Virus record (IMG/VR): IMGVR_UViG_3300049432_000203
Location: 1 to 43,112 of that record
From: a virus
Direction: 5' to 3' (one strand)
DNA: 43,112 nt
This document shows, one piece after another, positions 31,273 to 36,557 of this stretch. The translations under genes were made by a program, and so were the position numbers. The notes under the pieces were generated by a model, which was given only the letters and a program-made list of their open reading frames with translations, was not told where the DNA came from and searched no databases. Position 1 is the first letter of the stretch; each line of letters opens with the position of its first letter.

Positions 31273-31709
31273 TATCTTGTCTCCGCAAACATTTCGGCTG
31301 GCAAGATAATCAGGCCACAAAACTCAGCCAGAAACTTAGCCGCCAAATCCAAATAGATTGAGAATTGTTCCGTATCCATATCGTGGGTTGTAGGCACAAG
31401 CTCTAATGCTTGCCCCGTCTGTTCGTTGACCTTTGTTCTGGGGTCTATGACAGCGCACTTCAGGGTGATGTGGGCTTGCTCGGCGGTAATGGAAGGATCG
31501 CCGTACTCGCGCCTTAACCATTCAAGCCAGGGCGGAATAAAGGCTGACCAGTAATAAGCGTTCTGGTCTAAAGAACGTGTCCGCTTTCGTGCTTTTAATT
31601 TGACTTCCCACAGGCCTTCTAGGGTTGAAATATGGGTCATCAACTTTCGCTTCTCTTCGAGGTTTGAGAGGTTATGCACTGGCGTTGGTTCGCGTTCTGA
31701 TAGTTTCAT
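31272..31709 (-). CDS. ninB: NinB/Orf-family recombination mediator
   Basis: This 145-aa protein carries the recognisable NinB pattern KARKRTRSLDQNAYYW at residues 39-54 and a later TEQFSIYLDLAAKFLAEFCG helix. NinB (lambda Orf) binds single-stranded DNA and SSB and helps load annealing proteins. It directly precedes the Rad52-like gene with TAATG overlap, so both are made together. The first 20 residues are a variable tail. Confidence 0.85.
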   Translation of the reverse strand: MKLSEREPTPVHNLSNLEEKRKLMTHISTLEGLWEVKLKARKRTRSLDQNAYYWSAFIPPWLEWLRREYGDPSITAEQAHITLKCAVIDPRTKVNEQTGQALELVPTTHDMDTEQFSIYLDLAAKFLAEFCGLIILPAEMFAETR

Positions 31710-32077
31710 GCTGCTTCCTCAAACGCTGTCTCACGTTTAGCAATCAACTCTAAAATCCTGGTCTTCATTTCCTCTGCTGGGAGAACTTCCAGTTGATCGT
31801 GGCAGGGGATACAGACAAGTGCGGCAACGGTCAGTTCTTCAGGGGTCAATCGTCTTCGTTTCGAGTGATGCGCCCACGACAAAGCAACGTCACCCCAGCA
31901 ACCTTTTAATCTGGCTTCGCAGTATTGGACGCCTTTGAAATTCTTTGCCATTGTCGCGTTAGCCTTCTTGTTCAACTTACCCTTCTTGCCTACAGGGTTG
32001 AGCGCGCGGCGCATCCGTAAACGTGCCGCATCTACTTTGACTTTGAATGCTGTCCTCTGAAGTGGTGAACGTCTCAT
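31706..32077 (-). CDS. HNH nuclease domain protein
   Basis: The ATG at 32077 has GGGAGTGAAGAG before it, giving 123 aa; a longer reading adds nine residues. A basic region (residues 1-50) precedes an HNH-type motif: YCEARLKGC, then ALSWAHHSKRRRL with the catalytic His, and VCIPCHDQLE with a CxxCH pair. It likely cuts or nicks DNA during recombination, or resolves junctions. It is coupled to the TPR gene upstream (ATGA) and to ninB downstream. Confidence 0.8.
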   Translation of the reverse strand: MRRSPLQRTAFKVKVDAARLRMRRALNPVGKKGKLNKKANATMAKNFKGVQYCEARLKGCWGDVALSWAHHSKRRRLTPEELTVAALVCIPCHDQLEVLPAEEMKTRILELIAKRETAFEEAA

Positions 32078-32640
32078 CTCTTCACTCCCTGAGCGTCTAA
32101 ACACAGTCCCAGCGTCCTGTGTGCCCTTCTCACCGCATCCCCATCTGAATACCCGCGTAACAGGTCAAACGCTTTCTGTGCGGCCTCTACAGCCTCATCC
32201 GGGTTGTTCTGTGCAAGAAAGATGAGCGCCCTTGTTTCTAATACCTCTCCGAGATTCGCGGAGTCGGAAATACCTTCAAAATAGTTTGCAGCGTCAGTGA
32301 GAAACAGATGGGCTTCGTCGTATCTTTTAAGGTGCAAAAGAGCATAGGCAAGGTTTGCATTGATTGAAGCAATGTCACCCGTTTCACGTTCCTCTGTGAT
32401 GGGAATGCCGAGAGCAATCAGGTACTCGTCAACGGCTAAATCCAGACGGTCAAGCGCGCGGTATATCAGTCCTAAATTGCAATGGTAAAATCTAAGATAA
32501 AGAGGCTCGGAATCATCATAGAAACTTCTGATAGCGAGGAAGTGTTTCAAGGCCGCTTCATGCTCTCCGGCTGACCACAACCCGATACCTTCAAGGTTAG
32601 CCTGACTCAAGCGTTGTCGGGTTTTGGTTAATGTCGTCAT
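32074..32640 (-). CDS. TPR-repeat protein
   Basis: This 188-aa helical protein holds about four tetratricopeptide-like repeats; the pattern GLWSAGEHEAALKHFLAI, LGLIYRALDRLDLAVDEYL, LAYALLHLKRYDEAHLFL and ALIFLAQNNPDEAVEAAQ is clear. TPR repeats mediate protein binding; none is typical of phage recombination. It is the first gene of the recombination operon, next to a palindromic operator, so it could be a regulator or a host-derived adaptor. Confidence 0.8.
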   Translation of the reverse strand: MTTLTKTRQRLSQANLEGIGLWSAGEHEAALKHFLAIRSFYDDSEPLYLRFYHCNLGLIYRALDRLDLAVDEYLIALGIPITEERETGDIASINANLAYALLHLKRYDEAHLFLTDAANYFEGISDSANLGEVLETRALIFLAQNNPDEAVEAAQKAFDLLRGYSDGDAVRRAHRTLGLCLDAQGVKR

Positions 32641-32661
32641 ACGAAGAATTGAATAATCAGT

Positions 32662-32689
32662 TAAAATGTTGGTGTCGGAATTGTCCGAC
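32662..32689 (+). promoter_or_regulatory. Candidate -10 and palindromic operator between divergent genes
   Basis: TAAAAT at 32662 is followed directly by a perfect palindrome GTCGGAattgTCCGAC at 32674-32689, where transcription of the plus-strand gene would begin. The same site lies about 35 bases before the TPR gene start on the other strand, so one protein could control both. No good -35 is seen for either direction. Confidence 0.4.
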
Positions 32690-32710
32690 CAACTTCAAAG
32701 GAAAAATAGA

Positions 32711-32908
32711 ATGAAAAAGTTAATGTCTCTCCTGTGCGCTCTGGCTCTTGCTATCGCCTTTGCCGTTCCCGTCAGTGCGGGTGAAATCCCCATCGGCTAC
32801 TGCGCTGACATGGCCTGTGTCCAAGCTAATCCTGCTGGCCCGAATGAGTTCTGGCAGTATGATTTGAGTGCTGAGCAATGGATTAAGTACCTTCAATGTG
32901 AATGTTAA
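32711..32908 (+). CDS. 65-aa secreted cysteine-rich peptide (moron)
   Basis: The ATG at 32711 follows AAAGGA. A Sec signal (residues 1-24, LMSLLCALALAIAFAVPVSAG with an AxA-type cleavage site) leaves a mature peptide of about 41 residues with four Cys (CADMAC and CEC), likely two disulfides. It is encoded against the early leftward operon and has its own palindrome and a candidate terminator. It looks like a lysogenic-conversion gene whose product leaves the cell or stays in the periplasm. No homologue is recognised. Confidence 0.65.
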   Translation: MKKLMSLLCALALAIAFAVPVSAGEIPIGYCADMACVQANPAGPNEFWQYDLSAEQWIKYLQCEC

Positions 32909-32914
32909 TTTCCC

Positions 32915-32988
32915 TGACGGGCAAGCCTTCCGAACCAACTCTCACGAAAGCCCGGATGGAATCACATAGCCCGCCCGTCAAGTTTTTT
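32915..32988 (+). terminator. Candidate intrinsic terminator after secreted-peptide gene
   Basis: TGACGGGC (32915-32922) pairs perfectly with GCCCGTCA (32973-32980) and is followed by AG and six T. The loop is long (50 bases), so this is weaker evidence than a compact hairpin. It overlaps the 3' end of the oppositely oriented 162-aa gene. Confidence 0.35.
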
Positions 32989-33450
32989 AATGTCATCGTT
33001 ACCACCAAGTGGTCTTCCTCTCGGAGGGTCAAGCACCTGCATCAACTGGTTCACCTGCGCGCTCAGTTTTGCTGTCGCCGCCTTTAATTCCCCTCTCCCC
33101 TGTCTCGTCCTGTACGCCGTCAATAATTGCGTGTACGCCTTACTAGCAGCCTCTAACAGCACGTCTACGCTTTCGTTCGACCTTCCTGATTGGCCGGGCA
33201 TCTTCAACTCATCCACGATCCGCCGAACCTCATCGTCAATCATGGCGAGGGCTTCAGGACTTTCCTCTGCTACGCGCTCCATAAACAATAGGTAGCCATA
33301 CACATGACCATCTGTTTCACTGGATGCACTGAGGATGTCGGAAATCCAGAACTCGGATTTGCCGTAACTCTTGGCTAACTTCGCGGCGAGTCCGCGCGCC
33401 ATGTGGATTGAGTCGTGGACGAACTGTTTGATCTTGAATTTGTCGAGCAT
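32962..33450 (-). CDS. 162-aa candidate phage regulator
   Basis: The protein is largely helical: FKIKQFVHDSIHMARGLAAK, then KSEFWISDILSASSE, and ESPEALAMIDDEVRRIVDEL, with a Gln/Ala helix at the end and a basic tail (PRGRPLGG). The layout recalls small DNA-binding regulators but no HTH is certain. It is preceded by a hairpin-bearing leader. Position early after PL makes an antiterminator or CII-like role possible; this is inference. Confidence 0.5.
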   Translation of the reverse strand: MLDKFKIKQFVHDSIHMARGLAAKLAKSYGKSEFWISDILSASSETDGHVYGYLLFMERVAEESPEALAMIDDEVRRIVDELKMPGQSGRSNESVDVLLEAASKAYTQLLTAYRTRQGRGELKAATAKLSAQVNQLMQVLDPPRGRPLGGNDDIKKLDGRAM

Positions 33451-33504
33451 AAGGTTGATAAATTTCTTAGATTGAATCGCTAACCATTAAAGCCTAAAGT
33501 CTCT

Positions 33505-33533
33505 CTCGTCAGACCTCACTGGCCTGACACGAG
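33505..33533 (-). other. Leader hairpin upstream of 162-aa gene
   Basis: GTCAGACC and GGCCTGAC pair with one position that is a G-U wobble only in the minus-strand RNA, around a 5-base loop, and CTC/GAG extend the stem across a 2-base bulge. No T-run follows. The wobble supports function as RNA in the direction of the neighbouring genes. Confidence 0.45.
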
Positions 33534-33590
33534 GCGCGGCAGTCGGTTTAAGTAGAGAGATTCCGGGTGTCGCGCTTCAAGGGTTCTTTT

Positions 33591-34031
33591 TCAACTTAAT
33601 AAGGTAGACACGAAAGCGAGTTCCGGCAGTTCGTGTGGTTGTGCGCTTTCAGCGACACCGCTTGTTGAATGGCGCTCAGGATCATCGGAAATGATTTCGC
33701 ACAGGCCAAGTTTTTCTTCGACTGTGGCGACAAATCCGGCGATGCGTTCGCGTGACCACAGGTGGTCATCGTTAAGGTGTTGAATGGTTATGATGGTGCA
33801 GCTTGCGGGATACGAACAATCAGGAACTGGACACGAAGTTTTGACATCCAGAGTTGACGCAAACGTGCCTCTATCAAGGTCGTAACCTTCTTGAGCATCG
33901 CCTGAAATGGCTTGAGAGGCCGCGCCAAGCGCGCAGGTATGGCCTTGTGAGTTAAGGAGTTGACCAAAACCTTGTTCGGCTAGACGTGAACCATCAATAA
34001 TCGCGTCCGAAAGAAGCTTGTAGTTGTTCAT
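33591..34031 (-). CDS. Small phage protein with Cys motif (early)
   Basis: The ATG at 34031 follows GAGAGG and gives 146 aa. The N-terminal part (LLSDAIIDGSRLAEQGFG then GHTCALGAA) resembles two rightward genes at 36.6 and 37.0 kb (with CNTAACLFG and CGTICCYAG). The second half has CPVPDC and HLNDDHLWSRERIAGFV, a pattern I associate with small proteins of many phages. Family function is unknown. Its leader is the highly structured 34.05-34.28 kb region. Confidence 0.6.
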   Translation of the reverse strand: MNNYKLLSDAIIDGSRLAEQGFGQLLNSQGHTCALGAASQAISGDAQEGYDLDRGTFASTLDVKTSCPVPDCSYPASCTIITIQHLNDDHLWSRERIAGFVATVEEKLGLCEIISDDPERHSTSGVAESAQPHELPELAFVSTLLS

Positions 34032-34052
34032 CGTTTCAACCTCTCCACCGCG

Positions 34053-34278
34053 AACGGGCATTGTCCCGTTGGTTAATCTGGTTAAAGTGGTGGGCAACGC
34101 CGCAAGACAATTACCCACCGAAACCGACCGCGTATGGTCGGTAAGGAACTTGATTGTGGGCTGCTACTCCCCGACTAGCGTTGCACTTTTGTTTGTTCCG
34201 TTTTCACGGTATGGCAACCTCTGTGGAGACTCGCTCTTGGTAGTGCGTCTTGCAGCCCTTGTCGCCACTCCACAAGAG
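34053..34278 (-). ncRNA. Candidate structured leader RNA (five stem-loops)
   Basis: No protein fits this gap, but the minus-strand RNA would fold into several local hairpins. They are AACGGG/CCCGTT (34053-34070), a 9-bp stem GGTGGGTAA/TTGCCCACC (34089-34119) and ACCGACC/GGTCGGT (34123-34142). A 4-bp stem CCGT/ACGG has a GAAA tetraloop (34198-34209), and a 10-bp stem with one bulge closes 34219-34278. The 9-bp stem needs a G-U pair that exists only in the minus RNA, and the GAAA loop also exists only there. It lies directly upstream of the 146-aa gene. Confidence 0.55.
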
Positions 34279-34299
34279 ACGTGGCAGACGTTGAAAGAG

Positions 34300-34404
34300 C
34301 TATTCGTAATCTTTATCAACACCCGACACCGCAATGTCCGCGATAATCAATACGCAGATAAATGCGGCTATCAGGAAGAGAAATAGAATGGTGTCGTCAA
34401 TCAT
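34300..34404 (-). CDS. 34-aa single-span membrane protein
   Basis: MIDDTILFLFLIAAFICVLI is one membrane helix with a short acidic start, and the end DKDYE is acidic. The ATG overlaps the stop of the preceding tiny gene as ATGA. It is the last of three coupled small membrane proteins after PL. Confidence 0.6.
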   Translation of the reverse strand: MIDDTILFLFLIAAFICVLIIADIAVSGVDKDYE

Positions 34405-34496
34405 TTCGTATGCATCCTTTTGAAGAGCCAACCGCCGATTCGATAGCCGACAAGGAAGAGAATTATGTAGAGGCACATCTGAAGCGCGGTTTCCAT
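34401..34496 (-). CDS. 31-aa single-span membrane protein
   Basis: METALQMCLYIILFLVGYRI is a membrane helix followed by a basic end (FKRMHTK), so the C-terminus should stay in the cytoplasm. A strong GGAGATAG site lies directly upstream of the ATG. Its TGA overlaps the next start codon. Confidence 0.6.
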   Translation of the reverse strand: METALQMCLYIILFLVGYRIGGWLFKRMHTK

Positions 34497-34498
34497 AT

Positions 34499-34636
34499 CT
34501 ATCTCCTCGCCTCGCGCCGTCTCTGCCTCAGTGCGCGCCCGTATTCAGATTTATCTACCCACCACGCAACAAGTGGGTTGCCGTAGCAGATCAGGAAGAT
34601 TGTGATGATGGTGGCGGTGATTGCTAGTAGAATCAT
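34499..34636 (-). CDS. 45-aa single-span membrane protein
   Basis: MILLAITATIITIFLICYGN is a membrane helix, followed by PLVAWWVDKSEYG and a very basic end (RQRRREARR) that would anchor to the inner face of the membrane. The ribosome site is weak. It is the first of three tiny membrane genes in a row. Confidence 0.55.
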   Translation of the reverse strand: MILLAITATIITIFLICYGNPLVAWWVDKSEYGRALRQRRREARR

Positions 34637-34680
34637 AGTCTTCACATAAAGGGCACATAGCACGCGCCAAAAGGGGGAAG

Positions 34681-34854
34681 TTAGGCTGCCTTTTGCTGTT
34701 CAGCTTCGGCACGTTGGGCATCACTTAGCACCATCACCGCAAACTTCTGCGGCGAGTTCAGGCCGTGAATGCCCGCCTTCTTTTGAAGCCATTTATCAAG
34801 CTGCTTTGGCAACACGATGTAGCGTCCGATGTTTCCGTCTTTTAGTTTTGGCAT
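34681..34854 (-). CDS. RHH DNA-binding protein, first gene of PL
   Basis: A 57-aa protein with a ribbon-helix-helix plan: strand GRYIVLPKQL, helix DKWLQKKAGIHGL, turn NSP, helix QKFAVMVLSDAQRAEAE. The ATG at 34854 has GGAGGAGG directly upstream, and PL starts only about 20 bases before it. As the first product of the leftward operon and divergent to another RHH gene, it may be the Cro- or Arc-like antagonist of the switch. RHH proteins bind as dimers by the beta ribbon. Confidence 0.7.
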   Translation of the reverse strand: MPKLKDGNIGRYIVLPKQLDKWLQKKAGIHGLNSPQKFAVMVLSDAQRAEAEQQKAA

Positions 34855-34870
34855 CTGCCTCCTCCAAACT

Positions 34871-34908
34871 TTCTAGGGGATTCTAGAATCTTCTAGCGGC
34901 GATGTCAA
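34871..34908 (-). promoter_or_regulatory. Leftward early promoter PL with operator OL
   Basis: On the minus strand TTGACA (34908-34903) and TAGAAT (34885-34880) are exactly 17 bases apart, a near-consensus sigma-70 promoter. A 24-bp operator (34896-34873) of CTAGAA, two bases, TTCTAGAAT, three bases, CTAG covers the -10. Transcription would begin near 34873, ending in a leader of about 20 bases. The same promoter and operator pattern recurs at 36.27-36.31 kb in the opposite direction. Confidence 0.85.
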
Positions 34909-34928
34909 GAAAATAATCTTGCGAGGAC

Positions 34929-34936
34929 TTCTAGAA
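34929..34936 (+). promoter_or_regulatory. Third operator half-pair TTCTAGAA at the RHH start codon
   Basis: TTCTAGAA lies immediately before the ATG at 34937, between it and the GAGGA ribosome site. It repeats the core of OL and OR. A bound protein would block transcription or translation start of the RHH gene, suggesting autoregulation. A weak plus-strand promoter (TTCTAG, 17 bases, TAATCT) overlaps OL just upstream. Confidence 0.5.
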
Positions 34937-35212
34937 ATGACTAATATGTTTGCCGTGCCTGTAAAAGAAGGAAAAGTTCAATTAAATCTGTGGGTTTCTG
35001 AAGACATGGACAAGGCTCTCAAGCGTCTTGCACAGCAGCGGAATCTGCGCGGACGTACTCAAATGGCTGAAATAATTCTCAATCAATATCTGGACGACGC
35101 GGCAACTGAGGACTTCAGCGCACCGCTCTTTAAGGTCAAGGCGGGGGAATCACACCCAAGCATCCAGCTTAAAGGCGCGGCGAAGCCATCAAAGAGGGGC
35201 GGTAAGAAGTGA
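34937..35212 (+). CDS. RHH repressor-type DNA-binding protein
   Basis: This 91-aa protein has a ribbon-helix-helix domain at residues 13-52: strand KVQLNLWVSE, helix DMDKALKRLAQQRNL, turn RGR, helix TQMAEIILNQYLDDA. A flexible basic tail (KPSKRGGKK) may add DNA contacts. It is the first gene between the twin promoters and overlaps the UmuD-like gene as GTGA. RHH proteins such as P22 Arc bind TAGA half-sites, and the operators here are built from TCTAGA. It is the best candidate for the lysogeny repressor. Confidence 0.75.
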   Translation: MTNMFAVPVKEGKVQLNLWVSEDMDKALKRLAQQRNLRGRTQMAEIILNQYLDDAATEDFSAPLFKVKAGESHPSIQLKGAAKPSKRGGKK

Positions 35213-35643
35213 ACGCTACAATCCGGCAATTCTACAGTCCTGACGAAGTACCCAAGTCAGACTTACCTCTGTTCTCCGTCCAGCTTCCCGCCGGATACCC
35301 CACACGCATTGATTGTGACAATCCGAGCCGCCTCAACATCGTAGAATTTCTCATCAGGCATCCTGACGACACCGTGTTTGGAACTGTCTCAGGTGATTCG
35401 ATGGAAGGTGAAGATATTTACGATGGCGACTTGCTGGTGATTGATCGTGCGCTCGAGCCGGTGGAGGGATGCGTGATTGTCGCTTTCATCAACGGAGATT
35501 TTACGGTCAAGAAATTCTCACACAGAGACGGAAAGATGTTCCTTGTATCCGGTAACAGACGATACCCGCCTCAAGAGATTAAAGAACACAATGATTTTGA
35601 AGTGTGGGGTGTGGTTTCTCACGTCATTCATAAACGAATCTAA
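35209..35643 (+). CDS. UmuD-like S24 self-cleaving peptidase
   Basis: This 144-aa protein has the UmuD/LexA pattern. The cleavage site Ala28-Gly29 (LPAGYPTR), nucleophile Ser64 in SGDSM and base Lys101 in FTVKKF are spaced 36 and 37 residues apart, exactly as Cys24, Ser60 and Lys97 in UmuD. RecA filaments would trigger self-cleavage after DNA damage. No UmuC follows and it starts with GTG inside the stop of the RHH gene, so it is more likely a switch component than a polymerase subunit. Confidence 0.88.
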   Translation: MNATIRQFYSPDEVPKSDLPLFSVQLPAGYPTRIDCDNPSRLNIVEFLIRHPDDTVFGTVSGDSMEGEDIYDGDLLVIDRALEPVEGCVIVAFINGDFTVKKFSHRDGKMFLVSGNRRYPPQEIKEHNDFEVWGVVSHVIHKRI

Positions 35644-35657
35644 AAGGAAGGCTCACC

Positions 35658-36185
35658 ATGAAACGACTCTTCACGCTGACGGCCTGCATTCTTTTCCTCG
35701 CCGCCGGAGCTTTCGCGCAAAGGTTGCCGAACCCGAATATTCGCGTCAAGCATGATAAATTCAAGGATTCAACGTCAATTTTAATGAAAGGCGGCGACGT
35801 TGAGAACTTAAAAGGATTAGCAACGTCTGCACACTTTTCCGCTGTAGCTATCCATCCAGGCGAGAAACTTACTTCGCCCATTGATGGTATAGGAATCGCC
35901 GTCTCAACCAAATCTGAGAATTGGCTTTTCCTCGACAACGAAACTATTTTGAGGGTGATTTTGAACGACAAGGAGCGGATAATTCTTGGCAAGATGAGTC
36001 GGACATCCAGCGACGTTGAAAGGGGTTATGTGTCAGAGTTGCTTACTTTAGTAATCTCCAATAAAGATTTGAACAAACTTGCCAACGCAAAGAAAGTTGA
36101 GATGCAAGTTGGACGAATTGAATTTGAATTGACCGAAGCTATCCTCGCAGACCTCAAAGAATTTGCTGGAATGTTAGTTCCCTAG
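35658..36185 (+). CDS. Secreted 175-aa protein (moron) in the switch region
   Basis: A strong AAGGAAGG site precedes the ATG at 35658. A Sec signal (residues 1-20, RLFTLTACILFLAAGAFAQ with AFA-Q cleavage) leads to a mature beta-rich protein of about 155 residues ending in a helix (EAILADLKEFAGM). It shares an operon with the repressor-type genes and precedes a terminator, so it should be made during lysogeny, like lambda rex or conversion genes. No family is recognised. Confidence 0.7.
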   Translation: MKRLFTLTACILFLAAGAFAQRLPNPNIRVKHDKFKDSTSILMKGGDVENLKGLATSAHFSAVAIHPGEKLTSPIDGIGIAVSTKSENWLFLDNETILRVILNDKERIILGKMSRTSSDVERGYVSELLTLVISNKDLNKLANAKKVEMQVGRIEFELTEAILADLKEFAGMLVP

Positions 36186-36211
36186 CCTCATATTTCACCG
36201 ATAACTATTAG

Positions 36212-36245
36212 GCGTTCGGTCTTCGGATCGGACGCTTTTCTTTTT
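36212..36245 (+). terminator. Intrinsic terminator with UUCG loop
   Basis: A 10-bp stem GCGTTCGGTC / GATCGGACGC (two G-U pairs in RNA) closes a TTCG tetraloop and is followed by TTTTCTTTTT. It lies 27 bases after the secreted-protein gene and 27 bases before PR, so it separates the repressor operon from the rightward operon. Confidence 0.9.
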
Positions 36246-36271
36246 CCTTCTACCTTACACGAAATAGTATG

Positions 36272-36307
36272 TTGACTATCATCCTAGAAAGTTCTAGAAT
36301 CCTCTAG
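36272..36307 (+). promoter_or_regulatory. Rightward early promoter PR with operator OR
   Basis: TTGACT (36272-36277), 17 bases, TAGAAT (36295-36300) is a near-consensus promoter. The 24-bp operator at 36284-36307 matches OL at all positions except in the two short variable spacers, and covers the -10 in the same way. Transcription would start near 36307 and reach the first gene at 36345. Two identical operators at outward promoters indicate joint repression by one protein. Confidence 0.88.
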
Positions 36308-36344
36308 TCGTTGAGGGAACAAACATTCAAAACGGAGGCGAGAG

Positions 36345-36524
36345 ATGCAAACACCAATTCAACAACTCAAGAACTCAATCAGCCTCGCGCGCCGCATTGC
36401 TGCCAATGACACCCTTGACTACGAGGACATGGATGCCTTGAGACGGACGTTGATTGATGCGAGTGCGGAGTTGGAAGCGATTGAGTTAGATGCTTTGCCA
36501 GAGGTTGATGAGGTGTGGGCGTAA
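36345..36524 (+). CDS. 59-aa acidic helical protein, first gene of PR
   Basis: This short gene reads MQTPIQQLKNSISLARRIA and continues with a Leu/Glu/Asp-rich helix to EVDEVWA. A strong ACGGAGG site precedes its ATG. It is acidic and probably two-helix. As the first product of PR it may have a regulatory or antiterminator role, by analogy only. Confidence 0.7.
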   Translation: MQTPIQQLKNSISLARRIAANDTLDYEDMDALRRTLIDASAELEAIELDALPEVDEVWA

Positions 36525-36557
36525 GCATTTCACCCGCTACCAGACAGAAGGAGAGAG

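Noticed and set aside
31272-31320. Longer N-terminus for the Rad52-like protein
   Set aside because: It overlaps the ninB-like gene, and the start at 31272 has GGAGAC and TAATG coupling.
32915-32988. Strong terminator claim for the secreted peptide gene
   Set aside because: The stem is perfect but the loop is about 50 bases; reported only as a weak candidate.
34024-34386. 120-codon plus-strand open frame over the structured leader
   Set aside because: It lies opposite to the hairpin region and two minus-strand genes, has no ribosome site, and its translation has no protein-like pattern.
36236-36245. The T-rich tract as a UP element for PR
   Set aside because: It is the U-tract of the terminator and is 27 bases from the -35, too far for a UP element.
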